Notes: generated by a model not told the origin, from the sequence alone. Positions 43,997-55,534 are shown, numbered from the stretch's first letter. The stretch: 64,000 nucleotides of DNA from an uncultured Paracoccaceae bacterium (GCA_947503935.1 CANNFR010000007.1:124001-188000), one strand, 5' to 3'. Numbers and translations: made by a program.

Positions 43997-46948
43997 CTAT
44001 TTCCCTTCGATCGTCAGCGCTTCGTTCACCAGCGCTGCTTGTTGTGCTTTGTGTTGGCTGGCCAGCCCCGTCGCGGGCGAGGCCGCGGCCGCGCGGCCCA
44101 CATAGACGGGGCGGGTGTGTTTCGATTTGATGCGGGTCAGGACCCACTCCAGATTGGGCTCCATGAAGGTCCAGCCGCCCTGGTTCTTGGGCTCTTCCTG
44201 GCACCAGACGACATCTGCCTGCTTGAAACGCTCAAGCTCTTTCACCAGGCTGAGGGCCGGGAACGGATAGAATTGCTCGACCCGAAGCAGGTAGATATCG
44301 TCGATCCCGCGGGCGTCGCGTTCTTCGAGCAGGTCGAAATAAACCTTGCCCGAGCACAGCACCACGCGCTTGATCTTCTTGTCGGCCACCAGCTTGGTGT
44401 CGGAATTGCCCTTCTGCGCATCGTCCCAGAGGACGCGGTGGAAGGACGACCCGGTGGTGAAATCGGCGGCCTCGGAAATGGCCAGCTTGTGGCGCAGAAG
44501 CGATTTTGGCGTCATCAGCACCAGGGGCTTGCGGAAGCTGCGATGCAGCTGGCGGCGCAGGATGTGGAAGTAATTGGCCGGCGTCGTGCAATTGGCCACG
44601 ATCCAGTTGTCCTGACCGCACATCTGCAAGAACCGCTCGAGCCGTGCCGAAGAGTGTTCGGGGCCCTGGCCCTCATACCCGTGCGGCAGAAGCATCACGA
44701 GGCCTGACATGCGCAGCCACTTCGACTCACCCGACGAGATGAACTGGTCGAACATGATCTGCGCGCCATTGGCGAAGTCGCCGAACTGCGCCTCCCATAT
44801 GGTCAGCGCGTTGGGTTCGGCCAGCGAGTATCCGTATTCGAACCCCAGCACCGCATATTCCGACAGCATCGAATCGATGACCTCGTAGCGCGCCTGCCCT
44901 TCCTTGACGTTGTTGAGCGGGTAGTAGCGTTCCTCAGTCTGTTGGTCGATCAGGGCCGAATGACGCTGGCTGAACGTGCCGCGCGCGCTGTCCTGACCGG
45001 CCAGGCGCACCGGGTATCCCTCGGCCGCCAGGCTGCCGAAGGCGATGGCCTCGCCAGTGGCCCAGTCGAACCCCTTGCCGGTCTTGAACATCTCGGCCTT
45101 GCTATCCAGCAGGCGTTTGACGGTTTTGTGCATGTTGAAACCGTCAGGCGCGCGGGTCAGTGCGGCACCGACCTCTTTCAGCATCTTCTTCGAGATCGCC
45201 GTTTCGCCGCGCTGGTATTCGCCGTCTTTGCGATCAAGATGCGACCAGCGGCCGTCCAGCCAATCGGCCTTGTTAGGCTTGTATTCCTTACCGGCCTCGA
45301 ACTCTTCATTCAGATGGGCTTGGAAGGCAGCCTTCATATCCTCGATCTCGCCCTCGGGGATCAGACCATCCTGCACAAGGCGTTCGGTATAAAGCTGCAA
45401 CGTGGTCTTCTGGCGCTTGATCTTCTGATACATGACGGGGTTGGTGAACATCGGTTCATCCCCCTCATTGTGGCCGAAGCGGCGGTAGCAGAAGATATCG
45501 ATCACCACGTCCTTGTGGAACATCTGGCGGAATTCGGTTGCCACCTTCGCGGCATGCACGACGGCCTCGGGATCATCGCCGTTCACGTGAAAGATCGGCG
45601 CCTCGACCATCAGCGCGATATCGGTCGGGTAGGGGCTGCTGCGCGAGTTGTGGGGCGCGGTGGTAAAGCCGATCTGGTTGTTGACCACCAGATGGATCGT
45701 GCCGCCCGTGCGGTGACCTCTGAGGCCCGAAAGGCCAAAGCATTCCGCCACCACACCTTGCCCGGCAAAGGCCGCGTCGCCGTGCAGCAGGATCGGCAGC
45801 ACGTTCGAGCGGTCTTCGTCATGCACCTGATCTTGCTTGGCGCGTGCCTTGCCCAGGACGACGGGGTTCACCGCCTCCAGATGGCTGGGGTTTGCGGTCA
45901 GCGACAGGTGTACCGAATTGCCGTCAAACTCACGGTCCGACGACGCGCCCAAATGATACTTCACATCGCCTGAGCCATCGACGTCTTCGGGCTTGAAGCT
46001 GCCGCCCTGGAATTCGTTGAAGATCGCGCGGTAGGGCTTGGCCATCACATTGGCCAGCACCGACAGACGCCCCCGGTGGGGCATGCCGATCACGATATCC
46101 TTCACCCCCAGCGCGCCGCCGCGCTTGATGATCTGCTCCATCGCGGGGATCAGGCTTTCGCCGCCATCCAGGCCGAACCGCTTGGTGCCCATGTATTTGA
46201 CGTGCAGAAACTTTTCGAACCCTTCGGCCTCGACAAGCTTGTTGAGGATCGCGCGGCGCCCCTCGCGGGTGAAGGCGATCTCCTTGCCGTAACCCTCGAT
46301 CCGCTCCTTCAGCCAGCCGGCCTGCTCAGGGTCCGAGATATGCATGTATTGCAGCGCGAAGGTGCCGCAATAGGTGCGCTTAACGATCTCAAGGATCTGG
46401 CGCATCGACGCGAAGTCGAGGCCCAGGACCTGATCAATGAAGATCGGGCGGTCCATATCGGCATCGGTGAAGCCATAGGATTTCGGATCAAGCTCAGGGT
46501 GCGGGGTCTGGTCGCGCATGCCAAGCGGGTCGAGATCGGCCACCAGATGCCCCCGGATGCGGTAGGCGCGGATGATCATCAGGGCGCGGATGCTGTCCAG
46601 CACGGCGCGCTTGACCTGATCGTCGCTCACGGCATGGCCTGTTTCGGCGGCCTTCGCCTTGATCTTTTCGGCCTGCTTGGCGGGCTCGGCCCATTGCCCA
46701 TCGAGCGCGGCCGTCAGCTCATCCGATGGCATAGGCGGCCAGTCGGCCCGCGCCCAGCTCGGCCCCGCCGCCTCGCGCTTGGCGTCCTGATCGCTGTCGC
46801 CCAACTCACGGAAAAACGCCTGCCACGCCTCATCGACCGCATTGGGGTCGTTGGCGTATCGGGCATAGAGCTGCTCGATATACTCGGCGTTGTGGCCTTG
46901 CAGAAAGCTCGAGGCCTTGAAGATGTCGTTCGGGGATTGGTCGGTCAT
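43997..46948 (-). CDS. sucA: 2-oxoglutarate dehydrogenase E1
   Basis: This 983-residue thiamine-diphosphate enzyme decarboxylates 2-oxoglutarate. The N-terminal segment (NAEYIEQLYARYANDPNAVDEAW) is the usual E1o docking region. Further features are GMPHRGRLSVLANV near residue 290, and the ThDP-binding GDAAFAGQGVVAE to VVNNQIGFTT region near 390-430. The pyrimidine-domain part SGESKWLRMSGLVMLLPHGYEGQGPEHSSARLERFLQ is near 740-775. It overlaps a small membrane-protein gene upstream by 4 bases. Its ThDP need fits the thiamine transporter encoded 10 kb away. Confidence 0.98.
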   Translation of the reverse strand: MTDQSPNDIFKASSFLQGHNAEYIEQLYARYANDPNAVDEAWQAFFRELGDSDQDAKREAAGPSWARADWPPMPSDELTAALDGQWAEPAKQAEKIKAKAAETGHAVSDDQVKRAVLDSIRALMIIRAYRIRGHLVADLDPLGMRDQTPHPELDPKSYGFTDADMDRPIFIDQVLGLDFASMRQILEIVKRTYCGTFALQYMHISDPEQAGWLKERIEGYGKEIAFTREGRRAILNKLVEAEGFEKFLHVKYMGTKRFGLDGGESLIPAMEQIIKRGGALGVKDIVIGMPHRGRLSVLANVMAKPYRAIFNEFQGGSFKPEDVDGSGDVKYHLGASSDREFDGNSVHLSLTANPSHLEAVNPVVLGKARAKQDQVHDEDRSNVLPILLHGDAAFAGQGVVAECFGLSGLRGHRTGGTIHLVVNNQIGFTTAPHNSRSSPYPTDIALMVEAPIFHVNGDDPEAVVHAAKVATEFRQMFHKDVVIDIFCYRRFGHNEGDEPMFTNPVMYQKIKRQKTTLQLYTERLVQDGLIPEGEIEDMKAAFQAHLNEEFEAGKEYKPNKADWLDGRWSHLDRKDGEYQRGETAISKKMLKEVGAALTRAPDGFNMHKTVKRLLDSKAEMFKTGKGFDWATGEAIAFGSLAAEGYPVRLAGQDSARGTFSQRHSALIDQQTEERYYPLNNVKEGQARYEVIDSMLSEYAVLGFEYGYSLAEPNALTIWEAQFGDFANGAQIMFDQFISSGESKWLRMSGLVMLLPHGYEGQGPEHSSARLERFLQMCGQDNWIVANCTTPANYFHILRRQLHRSFRKPLVLMTPKSLLRHKLAISEAADFTTGSSFHRVLWDDAQKGNSDTKLVADKKIKRVVLCSGKVYFDLLEERDARGIDDIYLLRVEQFYPFPALSLVKELERFKQADVVWCQEEPKNQGGWTFMEPNLEWVLTRIKSKHTRPVYVGRAAAASPATGLASQHKAQQAALVNEALTIEGK

Positions 46949-47460
46949 GGGGTTACCTCAAGCGGGTTGGGACCGTAACGATTGGGGCCGGGTTGAGAGG
47001 GGAGGGAGAAGTAAGTTACACCGATAGCCAAAAAGAGTGCGGTATAGATGGTGAATATCTCCATCACGTGGCTGTGTTCATCGATACTTGAGGAGATAGC
47101 GGCAATGTAGAGCAAGCCACCAATGCCTATCCCTACCGTTTCATTATGGCCAATGTCTTGCGATCTAGAATGAAAGAGTAGAAAGCACCGAAGTACTGCG
47201 AGAAGAGTCACTGCACCTATAAAATAAGAAATAGCGCGATATGCTAAGGACGTATATTCCCCGAAAGCTGTGTTCACTAACTTGTAGAGTGCAAGACTCT
47301 TCGGATTGTCCGGGTCGTAAATGCCATGGATCAAGTGAAGAAAGGCAAAATAGAAACCGACGGACGTGAAGATACCGATCCAAAATTCAGCGCGATCCAC
47401 TCTAGGCTCCTTCGGGAAAATCCTTAGGCAACGTCTCGCAAGTCCCGGCCTTGCAATCAT
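46945..47460 (-). CDS. Membrane protein of unknown function, coupled to sucA
   Basis: This 171-residue protein has four predicted helices (near 28-45, 75-95, 110-125 and 132-150). The N-terminal DRAEFWIGIF loosely recalls DUF805 proteins but the match is weak. A Shine-Dalgarno sequence (GGAGG) lies 7 bases before the ATG, and the stop overlaps the sucA start (ATGA). The gene is clearly AT-richer than sucD and sucA on either side, which points to later acquisition. Confidence 0.65.
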   Translation of the reverse strand: MIARPGLARRCLRIFPKEPRVDRAEFWIGIFTSVGFYFAFLHLIHGIYDPDNPKSLALYKLVNTAFGEYTSLAYRAISYFIGAVTLLAVLRCFLLFHSRSQDIGHNETVGIGIGGLLYIAAISSSIDEHSHVMEIFTIYTALFLAIGVTYFSLPSQPGPNRYGPNPLEVTP

Positions 47461-47515
47461 TTTGTTGCCTCCGCATTTTCCGCTAGTTGTGCGTTGGGTC
47501 TACCCAGAAGCTACC

Positions 47516-48397
47516 CTATCCAATCGCCTTCAGCACCGCCTCGCCGAGGCCTGCGGGGCTGTCGGCGACCACGATCCCAGCGGATTTCATTGCTTCGATC
47601 TTCGATTCAGCGTCGCCCTTGCCGCCTGCGACGATGGCGCCGGCGTGGCCCATCCGGCGGCCGGGGGGGGCGGTGCGGCCGGCGATGAAGCCGGCGGTGG
47701 GCTTCCAGCGGCCCTTTTTCTTCTCATCGGCCAGAAACTGCGCGGCTTCCTCTTCGGCGCTGCCGCCGATCTCGCCGATCATGATGATGCTCGTCGTCTC
47801 ATCATCGGCCAGGAACCATTCCAGCACGTCGATATGCTCGGTCCCCTTGATCGGATCGCCGCCGATGCCGACGCAGGTCGATTGGCCCAGGCCCACATCG
47901 GTGGTCTGCTTGACCGCCTCATAGGTCAGCGTGCCCGAGCGGCTGACAACGCCGACGCTGCCGCGCTTGTGGATGTGGCCGGGCATAATGCCGATCTTGC
48001 AGGCGTCGGGCGTGATGACACCGGGGCAGTTCGGCCCGATCAGGATGCTGGTCGAGCCTTCAAGCGCGCGTTTGACCTTCATCATGTCCAGCACGGGGAT
48101 GCCTTCCGTGATGCAACAGATCAGCGGGATTTCGGCGTCAATGGCTTCCAGGATTGAATCCGCGGCGAAAGGCGGCGGGACATAAATCACACTGGCATTG
48201 GCGCCGGTCTTTTCCACCGCCTCGTGGCATGAGTTGAAGACCAGCAGATCCAGATGCGTCTGCCCGCCTTTGCCGGGGGTTACGCCACCGACCATCTTGG
48301 TGCCATAAGCGATGGCCTGCTCGGTGTGGAATGTGCCTTGGCTGCCGGTGAGCCCCTGGCAGATGACTTTGGTGTTTTCGTTGATGAGAATGGCCAT
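47516..48397 (-). CDS. sucD: Succinyl-CoA synthetase alpha subunit
   Basis: This 293-residue subunit binds CoA and carries the phosphohistidine. The N-terminal CoA site is [18 protein letters not shown], and the active-site His is in [10 protein letters not shown] near residue 246. With SucC it converts succinyl-CoA to succinate with formation of ATP or GTP. A good Shine-Dalgarno sequence (AGGAG) precedes the start. It is separated from sucC by a 160-residue exported-protein gene. Confidence 0.98.
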   Translation of the reverse strand: MAILINENTKVICQGLTGSQGTFHTEQAIAYGTKMVGGVTPGKGGQTHLDLLVFNSCHEAVEKTGANASVIYVPPPFAADSILEAIDAEIPLICCITEGIPVLDMMKVKRALEGSTSILIGPNCPGVITPDACKIGIMPGHIHKRGSVGVVSRSGTLTYEAVKQTTDVGLGQSTCVGIGGDPIKGTEHIDVLEWFLADDETTSIIMIGEIGGSAEEEAAQFLADEKKKGRWKPTAGFIAGRTAPPGRRMGHAGAIVAGGKGDAESKIEAMKSAGIVVADSPAGLGEAVLKAIG

Positions 48398-48408
48398 TCT
48401 AGCGGCTC

Positions 48409-48891
48409 CTAGAGATTTTCTTCGATTGCAAAAAAGACGAACTGGGTTGGTTCTTCGACGAAATAAATTTGCACGTCACCAAACCGTTGTGAGCTTTCAT
48501 CTGGTTCCCAAATCCACCCGTTGGTGATTTCTCGCCGAGCCCCCAAATCCCCTTCAGCATCAAAAAACTCTGAGAGTTCTTCCACCACCAGGGCCGCATT
48601 TGCATTAGGTGCACTGGTAAAACTGCATAGCCTGTAACCAGGTGGTGCGCCTATCGTAAAGGAAGCCTCTGATTGATCCTTGTAGATCGTAATTTGCCCG
48701 TCAGTTCCGGTTGGTCTGAAACCCAGAGTGACGATTTCCAGTTCCGCTTCTCTAAATCCGAGAAACTCTTCTGATAAGACGCTGCACACCTTTAAGAGCG
48801 TCTTTCCCAGCTCTACCGAATTGCTCGGAAGTTCGGCTGAACTCACACTGCCTGTGCAAGCCAGCGCAACGGTTATGAGGAGACGTCTCAT
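48409..48891 (-). CDS. Exported protein of unknown function between sucC and sucD
   Basis: This 160-residue protein has a signal peptide (core [16 protein letters not shown], cleavage near residue 19) and two later cysteines (LLKVCSVLS and YRLCSFTS). I recognise no family. Its ATG overlaps the sucC stop (ATGA) and its stop is 11 bases before sucD, so the operon reads straight through. The DNA is distinctly AT-rich compared with the suc genes, suggesting insertion by transfer. Confidence 0.7.
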   Translation of the reverse strand: MRRLLITVALACTGSVSSAELPSNSVELGKTLLKVCSVLSEEFLGFREAELEIVTLGFRPTGTDGQITIYKDQSEASFTIGAPPGYRLCSFTSAPNANAALVVEELSEFFDAEGDLGARREITNGWIWEPDESSQRFGDVQIYFVEEPTQFVFFAIEENL

Positions 48892-50081
48892 CCTTTCACC
48901 GCGTTAACGATCTTCTCGGCACCGTCCTTCAGGTCGTCGGCGGCGATCACGTTCAGGCCTGAGCCTGCGATGATCTCTTTGCCCTTCTCGACATTGGTGC
49001 CCTCAAGGCGCACGACAAGCGGCACCTCTAGGCCAACCTCTTTCACCGCGGCGACGATGCCCTCGGCGATGATGTCGCAGCGCATGATGCCGCCGAAGAT
49101 GTTCACCAGGATGCCCTTCACCTGCGGGTCGGAGGTGATGATCTTGAAGGCTTCCGTCACCTTCTCCTTCGTGGCGCCGCCGCCGACGTCGAGGAAGTTT
49201 GCGGGCTCGGCCCCGTAGAGCTTGATGATGTCCATCGTGGCCATGGCCAGGCCCGCGCCGTTGACCATGCAGCCGATCTCACCATCCAGTGCTATGTAGT
49301 TCAGGTCGAACTTCGAGGCGGCGAGTTCCTTGGGGTCCTCCTCGGTCTCGTCCCTCAGCGCCATCACGTCGGCCTGGCGATACAGAGCGTTGCCGTCGAA
49401 GCCCATCTTGGCGTCGAGGCATTTCAGGTCGCCCTTGTCGGTGACGATGAGGGGGTTGATTTCAAGCATCTCCATGTCGCGCTCGATGAACATGCGGTAA
49501 AGCGTGCCCATCAGCACCACGCATTGCTTGACCTGGTTGCCCTTCAGCCCCAGCGCAAAGGCGATGCGGCGGCCGTGGAAGCCTTGGTAGCCGGTGGCGG
49601 GGTCGACGCTGAACGACAGGATTTTGTCAGGCGTGTTGGCGGCGACCTCTTCGATATCCATGCCGCCCTCGGTCGAGCAGACGAAGGACACGCGGCTGGT
49701 CTGACGGTCGACCAGAAGAGCGAGGTAAAGCTCGGTCTCGATGCCCGAGCCGTCTTCGATATAGATACGGTTGACGACCTTGCCCGCTGGTCCCGTCTGG
49801 TGGGTGACCAGCGTGCGGCCCAGCATGCGTTTGGCCTCGGTCGCGGCCTCTTCCACCGACTTGGCCAGTCGAACACCGCCCTTTTCGCCGGCATCGGCTT
49901 CTTTGAACGACCCTTTGCCGCGGCCGCCTGCATGGATCTGCGCCTTGACGACCCAGAGCGGGCCGTCCATCTCGCCCGCCGCGGTCTTAGCCTCTTCGGC
50001 GCGCAGAACGACGCGACCGTCCGACACCGGTGCGCCGTAGGACCGCAACAAAGCCTTGGCTTGATATTCATGAATGTTCAT
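48888..50081 (-). CDS. sucC: Succinyl-CoA synthetase beta subunit
   Basis: This 397-residue subunit has an N-terminal ATP-grasp domain ([19 protein letters not shown] start, [18 protein letters not shown] near residues 44-62) and a C-terminal CoA-ligase domain ([18 protein letters not shown] near 318-335). GAP in the N-terminal region and the GGRGK loop fit ATP use, but nucleotide choice is not certain. A good ribosome binding site (GAGGGG) is present. It opens the suc part of the cluster; the upstream gap holds a paired palindrome. Confidence 0.98.
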   Translation of the reverse strand: MNIHEYQAKALLRSYGAPVSDGRVVLRAEEAKTAAGEMDGPLWVVKAQIHAGGRGKGSFKEADAGEKGGVRLAKSVEEAATEAKRMLGRTLVTHQTGPAGKVVNRIYIEDGSGIETELYLALLVDRQTSRVSFVCSTEGGMDIEEVAANTPDKILSFSVDPATGYQGFHGRRIAFALGLKGNQVKQCVVLMGTLYRMFIERDMEMLEINPLIVTDKGDLKCLDAKMGFDGNALYRQADVMALRDETEEDPKELAASKFDLNYIALDGEIGCMVNGAGLAMATMDIIKLYGAEPANFLDVGGGATKEKVTEAFKIITSDPQVKGILVNIFGGIMRCDIIAEGIVAAVKEVGLEVPLVVRLEGTNVEKGKEIIAGSGLNVIAADDLKDGAEKIVNAVKG

Positions 50082-50189
50082 TTCGATCCGCCCCTCGGGT
50101 TCCGCAATTTAGGACGTGATGGCACATTCAAGCCCTGACTCGAAACCGCTTTTCGGCTCAAGACCAGCTTTCGGGCAAACTTTCTCCGG

Positions 50190-50224
50190 TTTGTGATCAC
50201 GATCAGAAATTGTGTGATCACAAA
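50190..50224. promoter_or_regulatory. Paired GTGATCAC palindromes upstream of sucC, candidate operator
   Basis: Two 8-bp palindromes GTGATCAC (50193-50200 and 50214-50221) are placed 21 bp apart, exactly two helical turns. Together with flanking bases they form an 11-bp perfect inverted repeat (TTTGTGATCAC and its complement) around a 13-base spacer. They are about 110-140 bases upstream of the sucC start in the 292-base gap, where I see no gene. The geometry suits cooperative binding of two dimers of one regulator on one face of the DNA. Confidence 0.65.
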
Positions 50225-50373
50225 TCTGGCGATAGCCTAATTTTCGGTTTGGGAAAAGGCGTTCGAACGGTGCCGCAAAAGATTCTCATTGAAAAGAACC
50301 CAGGCATAAGTCTAGTTTCCTTGCTGTCCACGAGCCTTTGAGGGTCGCCAGTGGCACATTCGGCGCTATCGCG

Positions 50374-52251
50374 TTACCTCGCCTCCAATTCGGCAAGGAC
50401 CGCCGCCGGGGGTGTCAGGTCGAATTGCTGATAAAGCCCGGCCAGACCCCCTTCCAGATCGCTCAGCTGCAAATCGCCGTATTCCGCGATGATATTGCCG
50501 TATTTCTTCGTCAGAACCTTGCTCTTGGGGTCGAGATTTTCGATCACCACAAGGCCGGTCGGCGCGGCCGCGGCCACCTTGATACTCAGGTCGGGCCGAT
50601 ATTTCAGCAAGATCAGCAGGGTCTTCCAGACATCGCCTGTCCACGAGCCCCGTTTGAAAGCACGCTGAGCCATGCCTTCATCGGTCGGACAGCAATCATG
50701 CATGGTGATTACGCCGCCCTCGGCCATCGCCTTTTCGGTGTTTATGAAATCACGCAGCAGGAATTCGAACTCATGCAGCCCATCGAGAAAGGCAAAATCG
50801 ATCGAGATCTTGTTTTTCGACAAAAACCCGCTGTCGAAAAAATCGTCGCTGGGTTGCTGGAACAAGAACATCTGCGTCCCCGAGCCTGCCGTGATCGGGT
50901 TTGAGACTTTGAAGTTCGGGTCAATGGCCACGTAATTGCAATCGACAAGTGTCAGGCTTGATCCCGAAAAGGTGCCGACCTCAAGATACCAGTTGGGTTT
51001 GAGGATCTCATGCATGCGTTTGAGCATGCTGTGATATTGAAGGCCGTTGATCTTGGGCACGTCCAGTGACGATGAAGGGCTGCCAGCCATGATACTCTTA
51101 CCTTTCTGCGATTTTTGCCATTTCAGAAATTCGGGGCGCTCATCCTGCCGCATGATCCACTCGCCGCCTTGCAGAGCGGCGGTTTTCGAATGTGACAATT
51201 GGTCATCACTCGGCGTGATCCAATCTGCCGTCTGTGTCGCATCGTCCAAACCATGCTTGCCCAGTTCCGCCCGAAGCGCGCCGAAGTCGACTTCGCCCAG
51301 AGATCGGTTGTTCGAGCGCGCGCTTGGCCACCATTCTTCGACGAGAGTGTTGATATACTCTAACGACGCATTCTCGCATCCCGCACCAAAGCTTTCGAGA
51401 TGGTTCAGGATGTAGGCCGGTTTTTCATTGCGCCGGGCGATCATCAGGATCTTCTGCCCCGATTGCCGCGCCAGCGCGATGAGATGCGCATGCGACCCAT
51501 CGGTTGTGACGATCGTCTCGGTTGCGGCATAGCGGCGAAGCTGGTCGGCGACGGAATGCCGCTCGGGTGCGAAAATCTCAAAACCGATAGCGCGCAGGTT
51601 CTGCTCGAGAATATCTTCGCAAAGGATACGCCCCGTCGTCGGCGCAAGACGCGAGCGTGTTACATAAAGTCGCGAGCCGCGAACAGGCCGGATACCCGCC
51701 GGCAGGAAGATTTGCCGCGCCCAGGTCACATAAGCCGGATCGGCTCGGCAGGCCGTCAGTTCGCTGAACTGATCGGGGCCAATATGGAGGTGTTGCACCC
51801 GGGTCGGCTCTGCCAAGGCCAGAACCGGGGTCGTGATGCCCAGACCGTCCAGAAGCCTTGCGAACATGGCCGTGCTGGCGGGGTCCGCCGAGCGCTTGTC
51901 AACGTGGGCGTAAACGATGCCGTCAAACGTGCGGCCAGACCCCAACGCAGCAAGGCGACCAAGCGATCGCGTGATCTGATGGCCGAAATGATGCGAGGCA
52001 ATGCCGCCGAACAGCCAGTCGCCTTTCAGCACCTGTGGCGCGTCGGTGGTCTCGGGCACATAGCCAGCGCTTGTGATGCTGTGAAACCCGCAAATCGCAT
52101 CGGGTATCACCCCGCCATCGGCATCCAGAACAGCGATCCGCAGCTTTCCGGCAGGCCGCCGCGAGGTAGGCGATGGGAACACCACCGCATCCGGGTAAAG
52201 CTGCGGTTCGGTTCCGCTGTCAGGATAGACTGGTACGGTCACATCATCCAA
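50374..52251 (-). CDS. GT61-like glycosyltransferase fused to a class I methyltransferase
   Basis: This 625-residue protein has two domains. Residues about 1-330 match GT61/DUF563-type glycosyltransferases (LFGGIASHHFGHQITRSLGRL, SRLYVTRSR, ETIVTTDGSHAHLIALAR). Residues about 400-580 match a SAM-dependent Methyltransf_24 or cephalosporin-hydroxylase-type domain (WYLEVGTFSGSSLTLVD, IDFAFLDGLHEFEFLLRDF, GGVITMHDCCPTDEG). It probably glycosylates and methylates a surface glycan. It lies between mdh and sucC and runs with them. The start is uncertain: TTG 52251 or GTG 52242. Confidence 0.82.
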   Translation of the reverse strand: MDDVTVPVYPDSGTEPQLYPDAVVFPSPTSRRPAGKLRIAVLDADGGVIPDAICGFHSITSAGYVPETTDAPQVLKGDWLFGGIASHHFGHQITRSLGRLAALGSGRTFDGIVYAHVDKRSADPASTAMFARLLDGLGITTPVLALAEPTRVQHLHIGPDQFSELTACRADPAYVTWARQIFLPAGIRPVRGSRLYVTRSRLAPTTGRILCEDILEQNLRAIGFEIFAPERHSVADQLRRYAATETIVTTDGSHAHLIALARQSGQKILMIARRNEKPAYILNHLESFGAGCENASLEYINTLVEEWWPSARSNNRSLGEVDFGALRAELGKHGLDDATQTADWITPSDDQLSHSKTAALQGGEWIMRQDERPEFLKWQKSQKGKSIMAGSPSSSLDVPKINGLQYHSMLKRMHEILKPNWYLEVGTFSGSSLTLVDCNYVAIDPNFKVSNPITAGSGTQMFLFQQPSDDFFDSGFLSKNKISIDFAFLDGLHEFEFLLRDFINTEKAMAEGGVITMHDCCPTDEGMAQRAFKRGSWTGDVWKTLLILLKYRPDLSIKVAAAAPTGLVVIENLDPKSKVLTKKYGNIIAEYGDLQLSDLEGGLAGLYQQFDLTPPAAVLAELEAR

Positions 52252-52312
52252 GCGAAGCGTCGATATCCTTGCGGGTTAAGCCAACTCCGCAGTGCGGCGT
52301 TGGCAGGTGGCC

Positions 52313-53398
<1,086 letters not shown>

Positions 53399-53446
53399 CT
53401 AAGCCTATGTGCGGGCTCAGGAAATATCGCAAAGGATGGCCGGAAG

Positions 53447-54199
53447 GTGGAGTTCAATCTTGCATTCTTCGCACTTTCCATCCCCGCCGTCATCTTTGCA
53501 GGCGTCTCGAAAGGCGGGTTCGGGTCGGGTGCGGCCTTTGCCGCGACACCCCTTCTGGCGCTGATTCTCGAGCCGGCGCAGGCGCTTGGATTGATGCTGC
53601 CGCTGCTGATGTTGGTCGATCTGGCGACGCTGCGCCCCTATTGGCGGCAATGGCATGGGCCTTCGGCGCGATTTCTGATAATCGCGGGGCTGCCCGGTGT
53701 GGCCCTTGGGGCTGGGCTTTATCAGGTGGCAAATGCGGATGTGCTGCGGCTGCTGATCGGGGCCATTTCGCTGGCCTTCGTGGCGTATCAGATCGCGCGC
53801 GGGCAGGGCTGGCTGCGCATTTCGCCGCGCCCGCTCGGCCCTCTGGCGGGGGTGATCGCGGGGTTGGTCGCCGGATTTACCAGTTTCATCAGCCATGCCG
53901 GCGGCCCACCTGTGGCGGTCTACCTGCTGGCGCAGGGCCTGCCCAAGACGACATATCAGGCGACCACCGTCATCACCTTCTGGGTGGTCAATATCTTCAA
54001 GGCCGTGCCTTACGCATTCCTGGGCATCTTCACCGTCGACACCTTGCTGGCGAATGTCATTCTGGCCCCTGTCGCACTCTTCGGCGCGTGGCTGGGCGTC
54101 AAGGCGCATTACATGGTGTCCGAGCGGTTGTTTTTCGCCATCACCTACGTGTTGCTGACGGTCACGGGATCCAAGCTGATCTGGGATGCGCTGAATTGA
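53447..54199 (+). CDS. Sulfite exporter TauE/SafE family permease
   Basis: This membrane protein (250 residues from the GTG at 53447) has about eight helices and the TauE/SafE pattern AGVSKGGFGSGAAFAATPLLALI near the N-terminus and GFTSFISHAGGPPVAVYLL in the middle, a duplicated half motif. Members move sulfite, sulfonates or organic anions; the substrate is unknown. It is divergent from mdh. A longer frame to 53387 is open but the GTG follows AAAGGA closely. Confidence 0.85.
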   Translation: MEFNLAFFALSIPAVIFAGVSKGGFGSGAAFAATPLLALILEPAQALGLMLPLLMLVDLATLRPYWRQWHGPSARFLIIAGLPGVALGAGLYQVANADVLRLLIGAISLAFVAYQIARGQGWLRISPRPLGPLAGVIAGLVAGFTSFISHAGGPPVAVYLLAQGLPKTTYQATTVITFWVVNIFKAVPYAFLGIFTVDTLLANVILAPVALFGAWLGVKAHYMVSERLFFAITYVLLTVTGSKLIWDALN

Positions 54200-54433
54200 G
54201 GTCTAAGGCCTCTGGTCTGGATTTCCTCCAAACGCGCTGTCAGTCATCCCTTGACGCTACGCGTCAGCCCGGAACCAAACCGAAGGCGCCGGGCATCGCC
54301 AGACCGGCCCCACGGGCTGGCGATTTCCCAAGTTCTGGTGCACCGAAGGGGCGGAAGATGGGCTTGGCCACCATAAAGCGCTCAGAAAATAGGTAGGATC
54401 GCCATCCCCCGGTCCGGCGATGCCCTCTAGCCC

Positions 54434-55534
54434 TTACCCGATCTTCCCCCGCACACCCCCTGTCTGCGCGCGGTCGAGCAGCAGGTGATCGAGCAGCACG
54501 CAGGCCATCATCGCCTCGCCCACGGGCACCGCGCGGATGCCGACACAAGGGTCGTGGCGGCCTTTGGTGACGATGTCGGTCTCTTCCCCCGCGACCGTGA
54601 TCGTCTTGCGGGGTGTCAGGATCGACGAGGTCGGCTTCACCGCAAAGCGCACCACAACCTCCTGGCCGGTCGAGATCCCGCCCAGAATGCCGCCTGCATG
54701 GTTTGTCGAATAGACCGGGCCATCCGGCCCCATCGTGATCTCGTCGGCATTCTCAACCCCCGTCAGCGCGGCCGAGGCCATGCCGGCCCCCACCTCAACC
54801 CCCTTCACGGCATTGATGCTCATCATCGCGGCGGCCAGCTCGGTGTCGAGCTTGGCATAGACAGGCGCGCCGAGGCCGGGCGGCACGCCTTCCGCCGAAA
54901 CCTCGATCACCGCGCCGACCGAGTTGCCGGATTTGCGCAGATCGTCGAGATACGCGGCCCAATTTTCAGCCGCCTCTGCATCGGGGCACCAGAAGGGGTT
55001 CTCGGTCACCTGCGCCAGATCGAACCGGGCGCGGTCAATCACCCGGGGGCCCATCTGCACCATATAGCCGGTGATCCGCAGACCGGGCGCCAGATCGCCC
55101 AAGACAGCCCGCGCCACGCCGCCGGCCGCCACCCGCGCCGCCGTCTCGCGCGCCGAAGACCGGCCGCCACCGCGCGGGTCACGCAGGCCGTATTTCTGGT
55201 GGTAGGTGATATCGGCATGCCCAGGCCTGAATTTCTGCGCGATCTCGCTGTAGTCTTTCGAGCGTTGATCGGTGTTGCGGATCATCAGTTGGATCGGCGT
55301 GCCGGTCGTGCGCCTTTCATAGGTGCCCGACAGGATCTCGACCTGATCTGCCTCACGCCGCTGGGTGGTGTACTTGTTCTGCCCGGGTTTGCGCTGATCC
55401 AGCCAGGGCTGGATTGCCTTTTCATCCAGGGCAATCCCCGGTGGACAGCCGTCAATCGTGCACCCCAGCGCAGGCCCGTGGCTTTCACCCCAGGTGGTGA
55501 CAAGAAAGAGATGGCCGAAAGTGTTGAATGACAT
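54434..55534 (-). CDS. aroC: Chorismate synthase
   Basis: This 366-residue enzyme catalyses the last step of the shikimate pathway, 5-enolpyruvylshikimate-3-phosphate to chorismate, needing reduced FMN. Signatures are [28 protein letters not shown] at the start, [40 protein letters not shown] near 125-142, and [12 protein letters not shown] with the conserved His/Arg region near the end ([13 protein letters not shown]). The 234 bases between this gene and the TauE-like gene hold only a TGACGC/GCGTCA stem near 54252. Confidence 0.97.
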   Translation of the reverse strand: MSFNTFGHLFLVTTWGESHGPALGCTIDGCPPGIALDEKAIQPWLDQRKPGQNKYTTQRREADQVEILSGTYERRTTGTPIQLMIRNTDQRSKDYSEIAQKFRPGHADITYHQKYGLRDPRGGGRSSARETAARVAAGGVARAVLGDLAPGLRITGYMVQMGPRVIDRARFDLAQVTENPFWCPDAEAAENWAAYLDDLRKSGNSVGAVIEVSAEGVPPGLGAPVYAKLDTELAAAMMSINAVKGVEVGAGMASAALTGVENADEITMGPDGPVYSTNHAGGILGGISTGQEVVVRFAVKPTSSILTPRKTITVAGEETDIVTKGRHDPCVGIRAVPVGEAMMACVLLDHLLLDRAQTGGVRGKIG

